Positions 23,558 to 31,513 of a DNA stretch of 64,000 nucleotides are shown here, piece by piece. Source of the DNA: Pseudomonas triticicola (GTDB taxonomy: Bacteria > Pseudomonadota > Gammaproteobacteria > Pseudomonadales > Pseudomonadaceae); assembly GCF_019145375.1 (NCBI RefSeq), contig NZ_JAHSTX010000001.1, forward strand, positions 3,695,001-3,759,000, in the 5' to 3' direction. A program made the translations under genes and the position numbers. Within the stretch, counting starts at the first letter, position 1. Every line of letters starts with the position of its first letter. Below the pieces are notes generated by a model. It searched no databases, had not been told where the DNA came from, and worked only from the letters and a program-made list of their open reading frames with translations.

Positions 23558-24961
23558 TTACTTCCAGAGCTGAGCGGCAAAGACTACAAGAATGCCGATA
23601 GGCGCCACGTAGCGCATCAAGAACAGGGACAGGGCAAACAGAACCGGGTTCTGGATGGACAATTCATCCCGCACCGCTTCACGCCCCATCACCCATCCCG
23701 CGAACAGCACGAAACACAAGCCACCGAGGGGCAACATGATCCGCGAGGTGAAGAAATCGATCACGCCGAAGAAGTCGAGACCGCTCTGCGCACCCCATTG
23801 ATAGAGGCTGAACGCCCCGCCTTCGTTCACGAAAAACTTGGCTTGCTTCCAGATATTGAAAGAAAAAACCGTACCCAGACCAACGAACCAGCAGGTGAAC
23901 GCAAGCCAGAACGTCACCCAGATTCGGCTGATTTTAGTGCGTTCAACCAGGTAAGCCACCATCGGCTCCAGCAGGGAAATCGCCGAACTCCACGCTGCCA
24001 CCGCGACCAGCACAAAGAACACCACGCCCATCAACTGGCCGAAAAAGACATTACCAAAAGCAAACGGCAGGCTGACGAACATCAGCCCCGGGCCTTCGCT
24101 TGGGTTCAGGCCAGCAGCGAACACAATCGGAAACAGTGCCAGGCCGGCGACCAGCGATACGAAAGTATCCAGCAGCGCGACACCGACCACCGTGCCCGAC
24201 AGCGAGGTGTTCTTCGGCATGTAGGCGCCGTAGATCATGATGGAGCCGACGCCGACGCTCAGCGAGAAGAACGCGTGCCCCATCGCTGGCAGCAGACCGT
24301 CGAGGACTTTTTCCGGGTGGAAGTCGAACATGAAATGCACGCCTTCCATGAAATGCCCAGTGGTCATGCTGTAACCCAGCAGCACCAGAATCATCACGAA
24401 CAGCAGCGGCATCATGATTCGCAGGCTGCGCTCAAGCCCGGCGACCACGCCTTTGGCGATCACGAAGGCCGACAGCAGCATGAAAATCGTGTGCCAAAGT
24501 GTCAGGCGCCATGGATTGGAGATGACATTGCCGAAATAGGCGCCGACCTGATCGGCCGTCGCGCCCTGAAAATCGCCACGGCCCATGTCGACGATGTAAT
24601 CCAGCGACCAGCCGCCGACCACGCTGTAGAAAGAAAGAATCAGCAGGGCCGTGATCATCCCGGCAAACGCGCCCCACGACCATTTCGCCGAGTGTCCCGC
24701 TTCCAGCGCCAGCACCTTCAGGGCGTTCGCCGGACTTTGCCGGGCGCGCCGGCCGATCAGGGTTTCCGCGAGCATGACCGGGACACCGATAAGCGCGATG
24801 CACGCCAGGAACATCAGCACAAAGGCGCCGCCGCCGTAGACCCCGACCATGTAGGGGAACTTCCAGATACTACCCAGTCCCACGGCCGAACCGGTCGCGG
24901 CGAGTATGAATACCCAGCGGCTAGCCCAACTGCCGTGGACAGAAACCTTGTCTGTCGACAT
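23558..24961 (-). CDS. Sodium-dependent transporter of the NSS (SNF) family
   Basis: A 467-aa inner membrane protein with about 12 predicted helices. The first helix holds the NSS signature SAVGLGSIWKFPYMVGVYGGGAF compressed at residues 27-50, which lines the sodium and substrate sites of LeuT-type carriers. The substrate is not evident; amino acids are usual. It is upstream of ratA-rnfH with a 7-base gap, so the three are probably co-transcribed, and divergent from smpB. Confidence 0.9.
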   Translation of the reverse strand: MSTDKVSVHGSWASRWVFILAATGSAVGLGSIWKFPYMVGVYGGGAFVLMFLACIALIGVPVMLAETLIGRRARQSPANALKVLALEAGHSAKWSWGAFAGMITALLILSFYSVVGGWSLDYIVDMGRGDFQGATADQVGAYFGNVISNPWRLTLWHTIFMLLSAFVIAKGVVAGLERSLRIMMPLLFVMILVLLGYSMTTGHFMEGVHFMFDFHPEKVLDGLLPAMGHAFFSLSVGVGSIMIYGAYMPKNTSLSGTVVGVALLDTFVSLVAGLALFPIVFAAGLNPSEGPGLMFVSLPFAFGNVFFGQLMGVVFFVLVAVAAWSSAISLLEPMVAYLVERTKISRIWVTFWLAFTCWFVGLGTVFSFNIWKQAKFFVNEGGAFSLYQWGAQSGLDFFGVIDFFTSRIMLPLGGLCFVLFAGWVMGREAVRDELSIQNPVLFALSLFLMRYVAPIGILVVFAAQLWK

Positions 24962-25080
24962 CGTTTATCACGCCCAAGCGTTAGAAAAAGAGGCCGCATT
25001 GTCCGGGATTCACTCAACCTGCTCAAGCACGCAGCAACACCGTAGCCGACAGCCGAACAACTCCATATAATGCCGCCCCT

Positions 25081-25563
25081 ATGGCTAAACAGAAGAAACA
25101 CCCAACAGGGACCATCGCGCAGAACAAAAAGGCGCGACACGATTACTTCATCGAGCACAAGTTCGAGGCTGGTCTGGTCCTGGCCGGCTGGGAAGTAAAA
25201 AGTCTGCGGGCGAGCAAGTTGCAGCTGGTCGACAGCTATGTGCTGCTCAAGGACGGCGAAGCATGGTTGCTCGGCAGCCACATCACGCCGTTGATGACTG
25301 CAAGCACCCACGTCATCGCCGACCCGGTGCGCACGCGCAAACTACTGCTCAACCGCCGCGAGCTGGACAAGCTTGCCGCCGCCGTGCAGCAGAAGGGTTA
25401 CGCCTGCGTCTGCCTGTCCTGGTACTGGAGCAAGCACATGGTCAAGTGCGAGATCGCTCTGGGCAAGGGCAAGAAGGAATACGACAAGCGTGATACCGAG
25501 CGCGAGCGCGATGCCGGTCGTGAATTGCAGCGTGCGGTGCGCAACAAGGGCAAGGAAGACTGA
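25081..25563 (+). CDS. smpB: SsrA-binding protein SmpB
   Basis: A 160-aa protein ([20 protein letters not shown]) with the oligonucleotide-binding beta barrel (about 20-125; [22 protein letters not shown]) and a basic C-terminal tail ([20 protein letters not shown]) that enters the ribosomal decoding centre. It is the partner of tmRNA in trans-translation. The tmRNA gene is about 9.3 kb away in this window, separated by the lactate locus. It is divergent from the NSS symporter. Confidence 0.97.
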   Translation: MAKQKKHPTGTIAQNKKARHDYFIEHKFEAGLVLAGWEVKSLRASKLQLVDSYVLLKDGEAWLLGSHITPLMTASTHVIADPVRTRKLLLNRRELDKLAAAVQQKGYACVCLSWYWSKHMVKCEIALGKGKKEYDKRDTERERDAGRELQRAVRNKGKED

Positions 25564-25583
25564 TCTTTCTCCTTTAGCGCCAA

Positions 25584-25648
25584 TTCGCGAGCAGGCTCGC
25601 TCCCACCTTGGAATGCATTTCAAAGGTGGGAGCGAGCCTGCTCGCGAA
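25584..25648. repeat. REPIN-type palindrome
   Basis: Two inverted copies of a REP-like unit (ttcgcgagcaggctcgctcc and its complement) separated by about 12 bases lie between the convergent genes smpB and lldR. This unit matches the short palindromic repeats common in P. fluorescens-group genomes. A shorter REP palindrome (gagcaggctc) is nested in each arm. Confidence 0.85.
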
Positions 25649-25680
25649 AGCTATTTCAGCATCAACACAAACACACCTGA

Positions 25681-26448
25681 TCACATCCCCTTGCGCCGCT
25701 CCGCCCGAGCCATGCGCTGCACCTCTTGACGCACCTCTTCCAGCACTTCCTGCACATACAGAATATGTCGGCTGGACACTTCTCGCGCCTGCTCGGCACG
25801 CCCTTCGATAATCGCCAGATACAATTCCCGATGTTGCGAGATCAGCATGTCGCGGGTTTCCGTACGCTGTTTGTACATGCCGCCGATGTTGGTCACGACG
25901 TTGCGCTTGAGCAGATCGAACAAGCCGCGAATCGTATGCAGCAACACCGCATTGTGACTGGCCTCGGCAATCGCCAGATGAAATTTCGCATCCGCCGCGC
26001 CCTCTTCCGCCCGGCTGACTTCTTCGTGACGCGAGTAGCAGTCCTGCAGCTCTTCGAACGCAGCGGTCAGGCGCTCGCGATCGACATCGGTGGCGCGCAA
26101 TGCGGCGTAGTAGGCGCACGATGCCTCCAGGGTGTGCCGGAATTCGAGCAAATCACGTTGCGCTTCGGGATTGCTTTCAAGCAATTGCAACAGCGGATCG
26201 CTGAACGTCGATCCGAGACCCTCCACCACATAATTGCCGCCGCCCTGGCGACTGACCAGCAAGCCTTTGGCTGCCAGTTTCTGAATCGCCTCGCGCAACG
26301 ACGGGCGTGATACGCCAAATTGTTCGGCCAGCGCGCGCTCGGCCGGCAGCCGCTCGCCCGACTTCAGCGTGCCCTCGAGGATCATCCCCTCGAGGCGCTC
26401 GACAATATCGTCAGACAAACGGCGCTGACGTATCTGATCAAAGCCCAT
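25681..26448 (-). CDS. lldR: Lactate-responsive GntR/FadR-type regulator LldR
   Basis: A 255-aa regulator: an N-terminal GntR winged helix (about 10-75; LKSGERLPAERALAEQFGVS, then RPSLREAIQKLAAKGLL) and an all-helical FCD ligand domain (about 90-230) with the metal-binding Asp/His residues usual for the subfamily. LldR-type proteins repress lactate genes until L-lactate (or D-lactate in Pseudomonas) binds. It is divergent from lldP across 263 bases that carry a perfect 7+7 operator. Confidence 0.93.
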   Translation of the reverse strand: MGFDQIRQRRLSDDIVERLEGMILEGTLKSGERLPAERALAEQFGVSRPSLREAIQKLAAKGLLVSRQGGGNYVVEGLGSTFSDPLLQLLESNPEAQRDLLEFRHTLEASCAYYAALRATDVDRERLTAAFEELQDCYSRHEEVSRAEEGAADAKFHLAIAEASHNAVLLHTIRGLFDLLKRNVVTNIGGMYKQRTETRDMLISQHRELYLAIIEGRAEQAREVSSRHILYVQEVLEEVRQEVQRMARAERRKGM

Positions 26449-26642
26449 AACTCATTTCTCCACGATCCCGACCGCTCGCCGGGGTGTCTATTCTGGCCTA
26501 TCCGCGCGCCGCCGACACCTGCCAGACACCACTTCGCCAAAGCGGATCAGTTGCTCCCTGCACCGCATCTTCGACGAAAGTTTCAGAGCGGCAAATTGAC
26601 ACACCGCCACCAAGGCTTTTACCCTAGCCGACAGCGCTTGTA

Positions 26643-26659
26643 AATTGGTCTTACCAATT
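26643..26659. promoter_or_regulatory. LldR-type operator upstream of lldP
   Basis: The perfect inverted repeat AATTGGTcttACCAATT fits the FadR/LldR consensus TNGTNNNACNA and lies 52 bases before the lldP ATG, on the lldR side of its promoter region. LldR binding here would repress lldP and perhaps the lut genes. Confidence 0.85.
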
Positions 26660-26711
26660 ATCCAAGATTGCTCAAAGTGCCTGACCAACAACAATTAGGG
26701 GCCACCCCACT

Positions 26712-28406
26712 ATGCAAACCTGGCAACAGCTCTACAGCCCGCTCGGCAGTCTTGGCGTCTCCGCTCTCGCGGCCGTCATTCCCATCGTGTTCTTCTTTCT
26801 CGCTTTGGCGGTGTTCCGCCTCAAAGGCCATGTGGCCGGCAGCATCACCCTCGCGCTTTCGATTGCCGTGGCGATTTTCGCCTTCCAGATGCCAGTGGAC
26901 ATGGCCTTCGGCGCCGCTGGTTACGGTTTCGCTTATGGTCTGTGGCCGATTGCCTGGATTATTGTCGCAGCGGTGTTCCTCTACAAACTGACGGTGAAAA
27001 GCGGTCAGTTCGAGGTCATCCGCAGCTCGGTCCTGTCGATTACCGATGACCAGCGCTTGCAGGTGTTGCTGATCGGTTTCTGCTTCGGCGCCTTTCTGGA
27101 AGGTGCCGCCGGTTTCGGCGCGCCGGTCGCGATTACTGCCGCGCTTCTTGTAGGACTGGGCTTCAATCCGCTGTATGCCGCCGGCCTGTGCCTGATCGCC
27201 AACACCGCGCCGGTGGCGTTCGGCGCGCTGGGGATTCCGATCATCGTGGCGGGCCAGGTCACTGGCATCGACGCCTTCAAGATCGGCGCCATGACCGGTC
27301 GCCAGTTGCCACTGCTGTCGCTGTTCGTGCCATTCTGGCTGGTATTCATGATGGACGGCCTGCGCGGTGTGCGCGAAACCTGGCCGGCCGCGCTGGTGGC
27401 AGGTCTGAGTTTCGCCATCACCCAATACTTCACTTCCAACTTCATCGGCCCGGAACTGCCGGACATCACCTCGGCACTGGCCAGCCTGATTTCCCTGACC
27501 CTGTTCCTCAAGGTCTGGCAACCACGCCGCGCCGCCGGCCAGCACATCGTTGGCGCCGTGTCCGCCTCAGTGGTCAGCGCCAGCGTCGGCGGTTTCGGCC
27601 AGAAGCGCACCACCGTGGCTTCGCCCTACAGCCTCGGGGAAATTTTCAAGGCGTGGTCGCCGTTCCTGATCCTCACTGTGCTGGTGACGATCTGGACGCT
27701 GAAGCCTTTCAAAGCGATGTTTGCTGCCGGCGGCTCGATGTACGGCTGGGTGTTCAACTTCGCGATTCCGCACCTTGATCAACTAGTGATCAAGACTGCG
27801 CCGATCGTGGCCAATCCGACCGCCATTCCAGCGGTGTTCAAACTTGACCCGATTTCCGCCACCGGCACGGCGATTTTCTTTTCCGCGCTGATTTCGATGC
27901 TGGTACTGAAGATCAATTTCAAAACTGGTCTGACCACTTTGAAAGAGACCTTCTACGAACTGCGCTGGCCAATTCTGTCGATCGGCATGGTGCTGGCTTT
28001 CGCTTTCGTCACCAACTACTCCGGCATGTCTTCGACCATGGCACTGGTGCTGGCCGGTACGGGCGCCGCGTTCCCGTTCTTCTCGCCGTTCCTCGGCTGG
28101 CTGGGCGTGTTCCTCACCGGTTCGGATACGTCGTCGAACGCGCTGTTCAGTTCGTTGCAAGCGACCACCGCCCACCAGATCGGCGTCAACGACACCTTGC
28201 TGGTGGCGGCCAATACCAGCGGCGGCGTGACCGGCAAGATGATCTCGCCGCAATCGATCGCCGTGGCCTGCGCCGCGACCGGTCTGGTCGGCAAGGAATC
28301 GGATCTGTTCCGCTTCACCCTCAAGCACAGCCTATTCTTTGCAACGATCGTCGGTTTGATCACCTTGGCTCAGGCCTACTGGTTCACTGGCATGCTGGTG
28401 CACTAA
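26712..28406 (+). CDS. lldP: L-lactate permease
   Basis: A 564-aa LctP-family membrane transporter with about 12-14 predicted helices. The conserved region [20 protein letters not shown] lies near residues 121-140, and a second conserved segment ([20 protein letters not shown]) lies near 504-523. It imports lactate, and often glycolate, with protons. It is the first gene of the lldP-lutABC-dld locus and is under the LldR-type operator. Confidence 0.96.
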   Translation: MQTWQQLYSPLGSLGVSALAAVIPIVFFFLALAVFRLKGHVAGSITLALSIAVAIFAFQMPVDMAFGAAGYGFAYGLWPIAWIIVAAVFLYKLTVKSGQFEVIRSSVLSITDDQRLQVLLIGFCFGAFLEGAAGFGAPVAITAALLVGLGFNPLYAAGLCLIANTAPVAFGALGIPIIVAGQVTGIDAFKIGAMTGRQLPLLSLFVPFWLVFMMDGLRGVRETWPAALVAGLSFAITQYFTSNFIGPELPDITSALASLISLTLFLKVWQPRRAAGQHIVGAVSASVVSASVGGFGQKRTTVASPYSLGEIFKAWSPFLILTVLVTIWTLKPFKAMFAAGGSMYGWVFNFAIPHLDQLVIKTAPIVANPTAIPAVFKLDPISATGTAIFFSALISMLVLKINFKTGLTTLKETFYELRWPILSIGMVLAFAFVTNYSGMSSTMALVLAGTGAAFPFFSPFLGWLGVFLTGSDTSSNALFSSLQATTAHQIGVNDTLLVAANTSGGVTGKMISPQSIAVACAATGLVGKESDLFRFTLKHSLFFATIVGLITLAQAYWFTGMLVH

Positions 28407-28442
28407 ACCTACAAGACGCCTACAAGAAATACGGAAATAACC

Positions 28443-28466
28443 GACGCCGGCCCGTGATCCGGCGTC
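28443..28466. other. Stem-loop between lldP and lutA
   Basis: Perfect 8-bp inverted repeat gacgccgg / ccggcgtc with an 8-base loop, 37 bases past lldP. It has no T-run; it may lower read-through into lutA or protect the lldP message. Confidence 0.45.
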
Positions 28467-28566
28467 AGCAATTCACCACCGGGTCTGTAAGGCTGCTGAA
28501 AGCAATGCGCTTTATATTCGGCAGCCGCAGCAGACGGATAACCGGGCCCACCCGGAGACACGCCTG

Positions 28567-29391
28567 ATGAGCGAGCTTTTTTACAACGCCGTGCCGAACG
28601 CGACCCGCGTGGCACCGCCACTGCCCGAACCTCGGCAATACCCCAGCGAAAAACCGTCGCGGGTCTACCTGTTCGGCACGTGTGTGGTCGACCTGTTCTA
28701 CCCCGAAGCCGGGATGGACGCGATCCATCTGCTGGAGCGCGAAGGCATCCGGGTCGAGTACCCGCAGGGGCAGAGCTGCTGCGGCCAACCGGCCTACACC
28801 TCGGGTTACACCGAGCAGGCGCGGACGGTAGCGCGCTCGCAACTGGCGTTGTTTGCCGGGGATTATCCGGTGGTGGTGCCGTCGGGTTCCTGCGCCGGCA
28901 TGCTGCGCGAGCATTACGCCGACTTGTTCAAGGACGAGCCGGAAACGTTGAAACAGGTGCAGGCCCTTGCGGCGCGCACTTATGAACTGGCCGAGTTTCT
29001 GCTGTTCGTCTGCAAGGTGCAGCTCAAGGACAGCGGCGAACCGGTGAAAGTCGCGCTGCACACCTCGTGTTCGGCACGCCGCGAAATGAATACCCACCTG
29101 CACGGCCGCGAGTTGTTGGCGCAGTTGAGCAATGTGGAGCGGGTCAATCACGACCACGAAAGCGAATGCTGTGGCTTCGGTGGGACATTCAGCGTCCGTA
29201 TGCCAGACATTTCCGGCGCGATGGTGGCTGACAAGACCCGCGCATTGAAGGAGTCCGGCGCGCACAAGGTACTGAGTGCCGACTGCGGCTGTTTGATGAA
29301 CATCAACGGCGCGCTGGAGAAACAGCAGGACGCGTTGCGCGGGCAACATCTGGCGAGCTTCCTCTGGCAGCGAACCGGAGGTGCGCAATGA
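28567..29391 (+). CDS. lutA: L-lactate dehydrogenase complex subunit LutA (LldE)
   Basis: A 274-aa protein with two CCG domains (Cys-rich motifs QSCCGQPAY near residue 72 and ESECCGFGGTF near 199), which bind cofactor clusters in heterodisulfide-reductase-like subunits. It is one of three subunits (LutABC/LldEFG) of a flavin-independent L-lactate oxidase that passes electrons to the membrane. The stop overlaps the lutB start by 4 bases (ATGA). It is 160 bases downstream of lldP. Confidence 0.95.
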   Translation: MSELFYNAVPNATRVAPPLPEPRQYPSEKPSRVYLFGTCVVDLFYPEAGMDAIHLLEREGIRVEYPQGQSCCGQPAYTSGYTEQARTVARSQLALFAGDYPVVVPSGSCAGMLREHYADLFKDEPETLKQVQALAARTYELAEFLLFVCKVQLKDSGEPVKVALHTSCSARREMNTHLHGRELLAQLSNVERVNHDHESECCGFGGTFSVRMPDISGAMVADKTRALKESGAHKVLSADCGCLMNINGALEKQQDALRGQHLASFLWQRTGGAQ

Positions 29392-30845
29392 GCACCTCAA
29401 CGATTATTCCTACGGTCGCCGTAGAAGAAGACTTCCGCACCCGGGCACACAATGCCTTGGGTGATCAGCAGCTGCGGAACAACTTCCGCACTGCCATGGA
29501 TTCACTGATGACCAAGCGGGCAGCGGCTTTCAGCGATGCCCACGAAAGAGAACACTTGCGCGCACTGGGCAATTCGATCAAGGCCCGCGCGCTGTCCAGG
29601 TTGCCCGACCTGCTCGAGCAACTGGAACAGAACCTGACCCGCAACGGTGTGACAGTGCACTGGGCGGAAACGGTGGACGAAGCCAATGGCATCGTCTTAT
29701 CGATCATCCGCGCTCACGAGGCGCGGCAAGTGATCAAGGGCAAATCGATGGTCAGCGAAGAGATGGAGATGAACCATTTCCTCGAGGCTCGGGACATTGA
29801 ATGTCTGGAGTCCGACATGGGGGAGTACATCGTCCAGCTCGACCACGAGAAGCCTTCACACATCATTATGCCGGCGATCCACAAGAATGCCGGTCAGGTC
29901 GCGTCCTTGTTCCACGACAAACTTGGCGTGGAATACACCAAGGACGTTGACCAACTCATTCAGATCGGTCGCAGGGTCCTGCGGCAGAAATTCTTCGAAG
30001 CCGACATCGGCGTCTCCGGCGTCAACTTCGCCGTGGCCGAAACCGGCACCCTGCTGCTGGTGGAAAACGAAGGTAACGGGCGCATGACTACCACCGTGCC
30101 GCCGGTGCATATCGCCGTTACCGGCATCGAAAAAGTCGTGGAAAACCTGCGCGACGTGGTGCCGCTGCTGTCACTGCTGACGCGCTCGGCGCTGGGCATT
30201 CCGATCACCACTTACGTCAACATGATCTCCGGCCCGCGCAAGGAACACGAACTCGACGGCCCGCAGGAAGTGCATCTGGTGTTGCTCGACAACGGTCGCA
30301 GCCAAGCCTTCGCCGACAGTGAATTGCGCCAGACCCTGAACTGCATCCGCTGCGGCGCCTGCATGAATCATTGCCCGGTATACACGCGAGTGGGCGGCCA
30401 CACTTATGGCGAGGTTTATCCGGGGCCGATCGGCAAAATCATCACCCCGCATATGGTCGGCCTGGCCAAGGTCCCGGACCACCCGAGCGCGTCCTCACTG
30501 TGCGGCGCCTGCGGTGAGGTCTGCCCGGTGAAGATTCCGATCCCGGCCATCCTGCGCCGTCTGCGTGAGGAAAACGTCAAAGCTCCGGACGCGCCGAATC
30601 AGGTGATGCGCGGTCAGGGCAGCAAGTATTCGCGCAAGGAACGTTTCATCTGGAACGCCTGGGCCAGACTCAATAGCTCGCCGACGCTGTACCGCTTGTT
30701 CGCTTTTTTCGCCACGCGCCTGCGCGCCCTTACGCCGAGCAATGTCGGCCCATGGACGCAAAACCACAGCGCACCAAAACCGGCCGCGCGTTCGCTGCAT
30801 GACATGGCCCGCGAGCATCTGGGCAAACAGGGAGAGCGTCGATGA
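29388..30845 (+). CDS. lutB: L-lactate dehydrogenase complex iron-sulfur subunit LutB (LldF)
   Basis: A 485-aa protein. The N-terminal LUD domain (about 60-300, with GISGVNFAVAETGTLLLVEN-like core reading VSGVNFAVAETGTLLLVENE) is followed by two 4Fe-4S motifs, CIRCGACMNHCPVY (near 320) and CGACGEVCPVKIP (near 370), and a C-terminal DUF3390-type tail. It transfers electrons in the LutABC L-lactate oxidase. It overlaps lutA and lutC by 4 bases on each side, indicating one coupled operon. Confidence 0.95.
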   Translation: MSTSTIIPTVAVEEDFRTRAHNALGDQQLRNNFRTAMDSLMTKRAAAFSDAHEREHLRALGNSIKARALSRLPDLLEQLEQNLTRNGVTVHWAETVDEANGIVLSIIRAHEARQVIKGKSMVSEEMEMNHFLEARDIECLESDMGEYIVQLDHEKPSHIIMPAIHKNAGQVASLFHDKLGVEYTKDVDQLIQIGRRVLRQKFFEADIGVSGVNFAVAETGTLLLVENEGNGRMTTTVPPVHIAVTGIEKVVENLRDVVPLLSLLTRSALGIPITTYVNMISGPRKEHELDGPQEVHLVLLDNGRSQAFADSELRQTLNCIRCGACMNHCPVYTRVGGHTYGEVYPGPIGKIITPHMVGLAKVPDHPSASSLCGACGEVCPVKIPIPAILRRLREENVKAPDAPNQVMRGQGSKYSRKERFIWNAWARLNSSPTLYRLFAFFATRLRALTPSNVGPWTQNHSAPKPAARSLHDMAREHLGKQGERR

Positions 30846-31513
30846 GCGCCAAGCAAAATATCCTCGGCAAGCTGCGGAAAAGTCTGACCGGCACCACGCC
30901 AATTGCCGACAACTTCGACGTCGATCTGGTCACCCAGCCCTACACCTACAGCGCCGAGCAACGCATCCCGCAACTGCGCAAACTGATGGAGGCGGTGCAC
31001 ACCGAAATCCACCTGACCTCGGGCGCCGAGTGGCCGGCATTACTGGCGCAACTGCTGCGCGACCGCCAATTGCCGAGCCTGCTGATAGCACCGACCACAC
31101 CGCACGGGCAACGCATCGCACAGCACTGGGCGAACAATCCCGAGCTGCCAGAACTGAAGTCCTACGACCGGCCAATGGAAGCGTGGAAAGCCGAGCTGTT
31201 CAACGACACCCCGGCCAGCCTCACCGGCACCCTCGGTGCGATCGCCGCAACCGGCAGCCTGATTATCTGGCCAACCCGTGAGGAACCGCGCTTGATGAGC
31301 CTGGTGCCACCGGTGCATTTCGCCCTGCTCAAGGCCAGCGAAATCCGCGACAACTTCTATCAGGTGCAAGAGGAATTCGAATGGGCGCAAGGCATGCCGA
31401 CCAACGCGCTGCTGGTCTCCGGCCCGTCGAAAACCGCCGATATTGAACAGGTGCTGGCGTATGGCGCGCATGGCCCGAAAGATCTGGTCGTGCTGATTCT
31501 GGAGGATCAATGA
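30842..31513 (+). CDS. lutC: L-lactate dehydrogenase complex subunit LutC (LldG)
   Basis: A 223-aa LUD-domain protein (GTLGAIAATGSLIIWPTREE, then SLVPPVHFALLKASEI) that is the smallest subunit of the LutABC complex. The family resembles the N-terminal part of LutB, and its own cofactor is not known. It is coupled to lutB (ATGA) and to the following dld gene (ATGA). Confidence 0.93.
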   Translation: MSAKQNILGKLRKSLTGTTPIADNFDVDLVTQPYTYSAEQRIPQLRKLMEAVHTEIHLTSGAEWPALLAQLLRDRQLPSLLIAPTTPHGQRIAQHWANNPELPELKSYDRPMEAWKAELFNDTPASLTGTLGAIAATGSLIIWPTREEPRLMSLVPPVHFALLKASEIRDNFYQVQEEFEWAQGMPTNALLVSGPSKTADIEQVLAYGAHGPKDLVVLILEDQ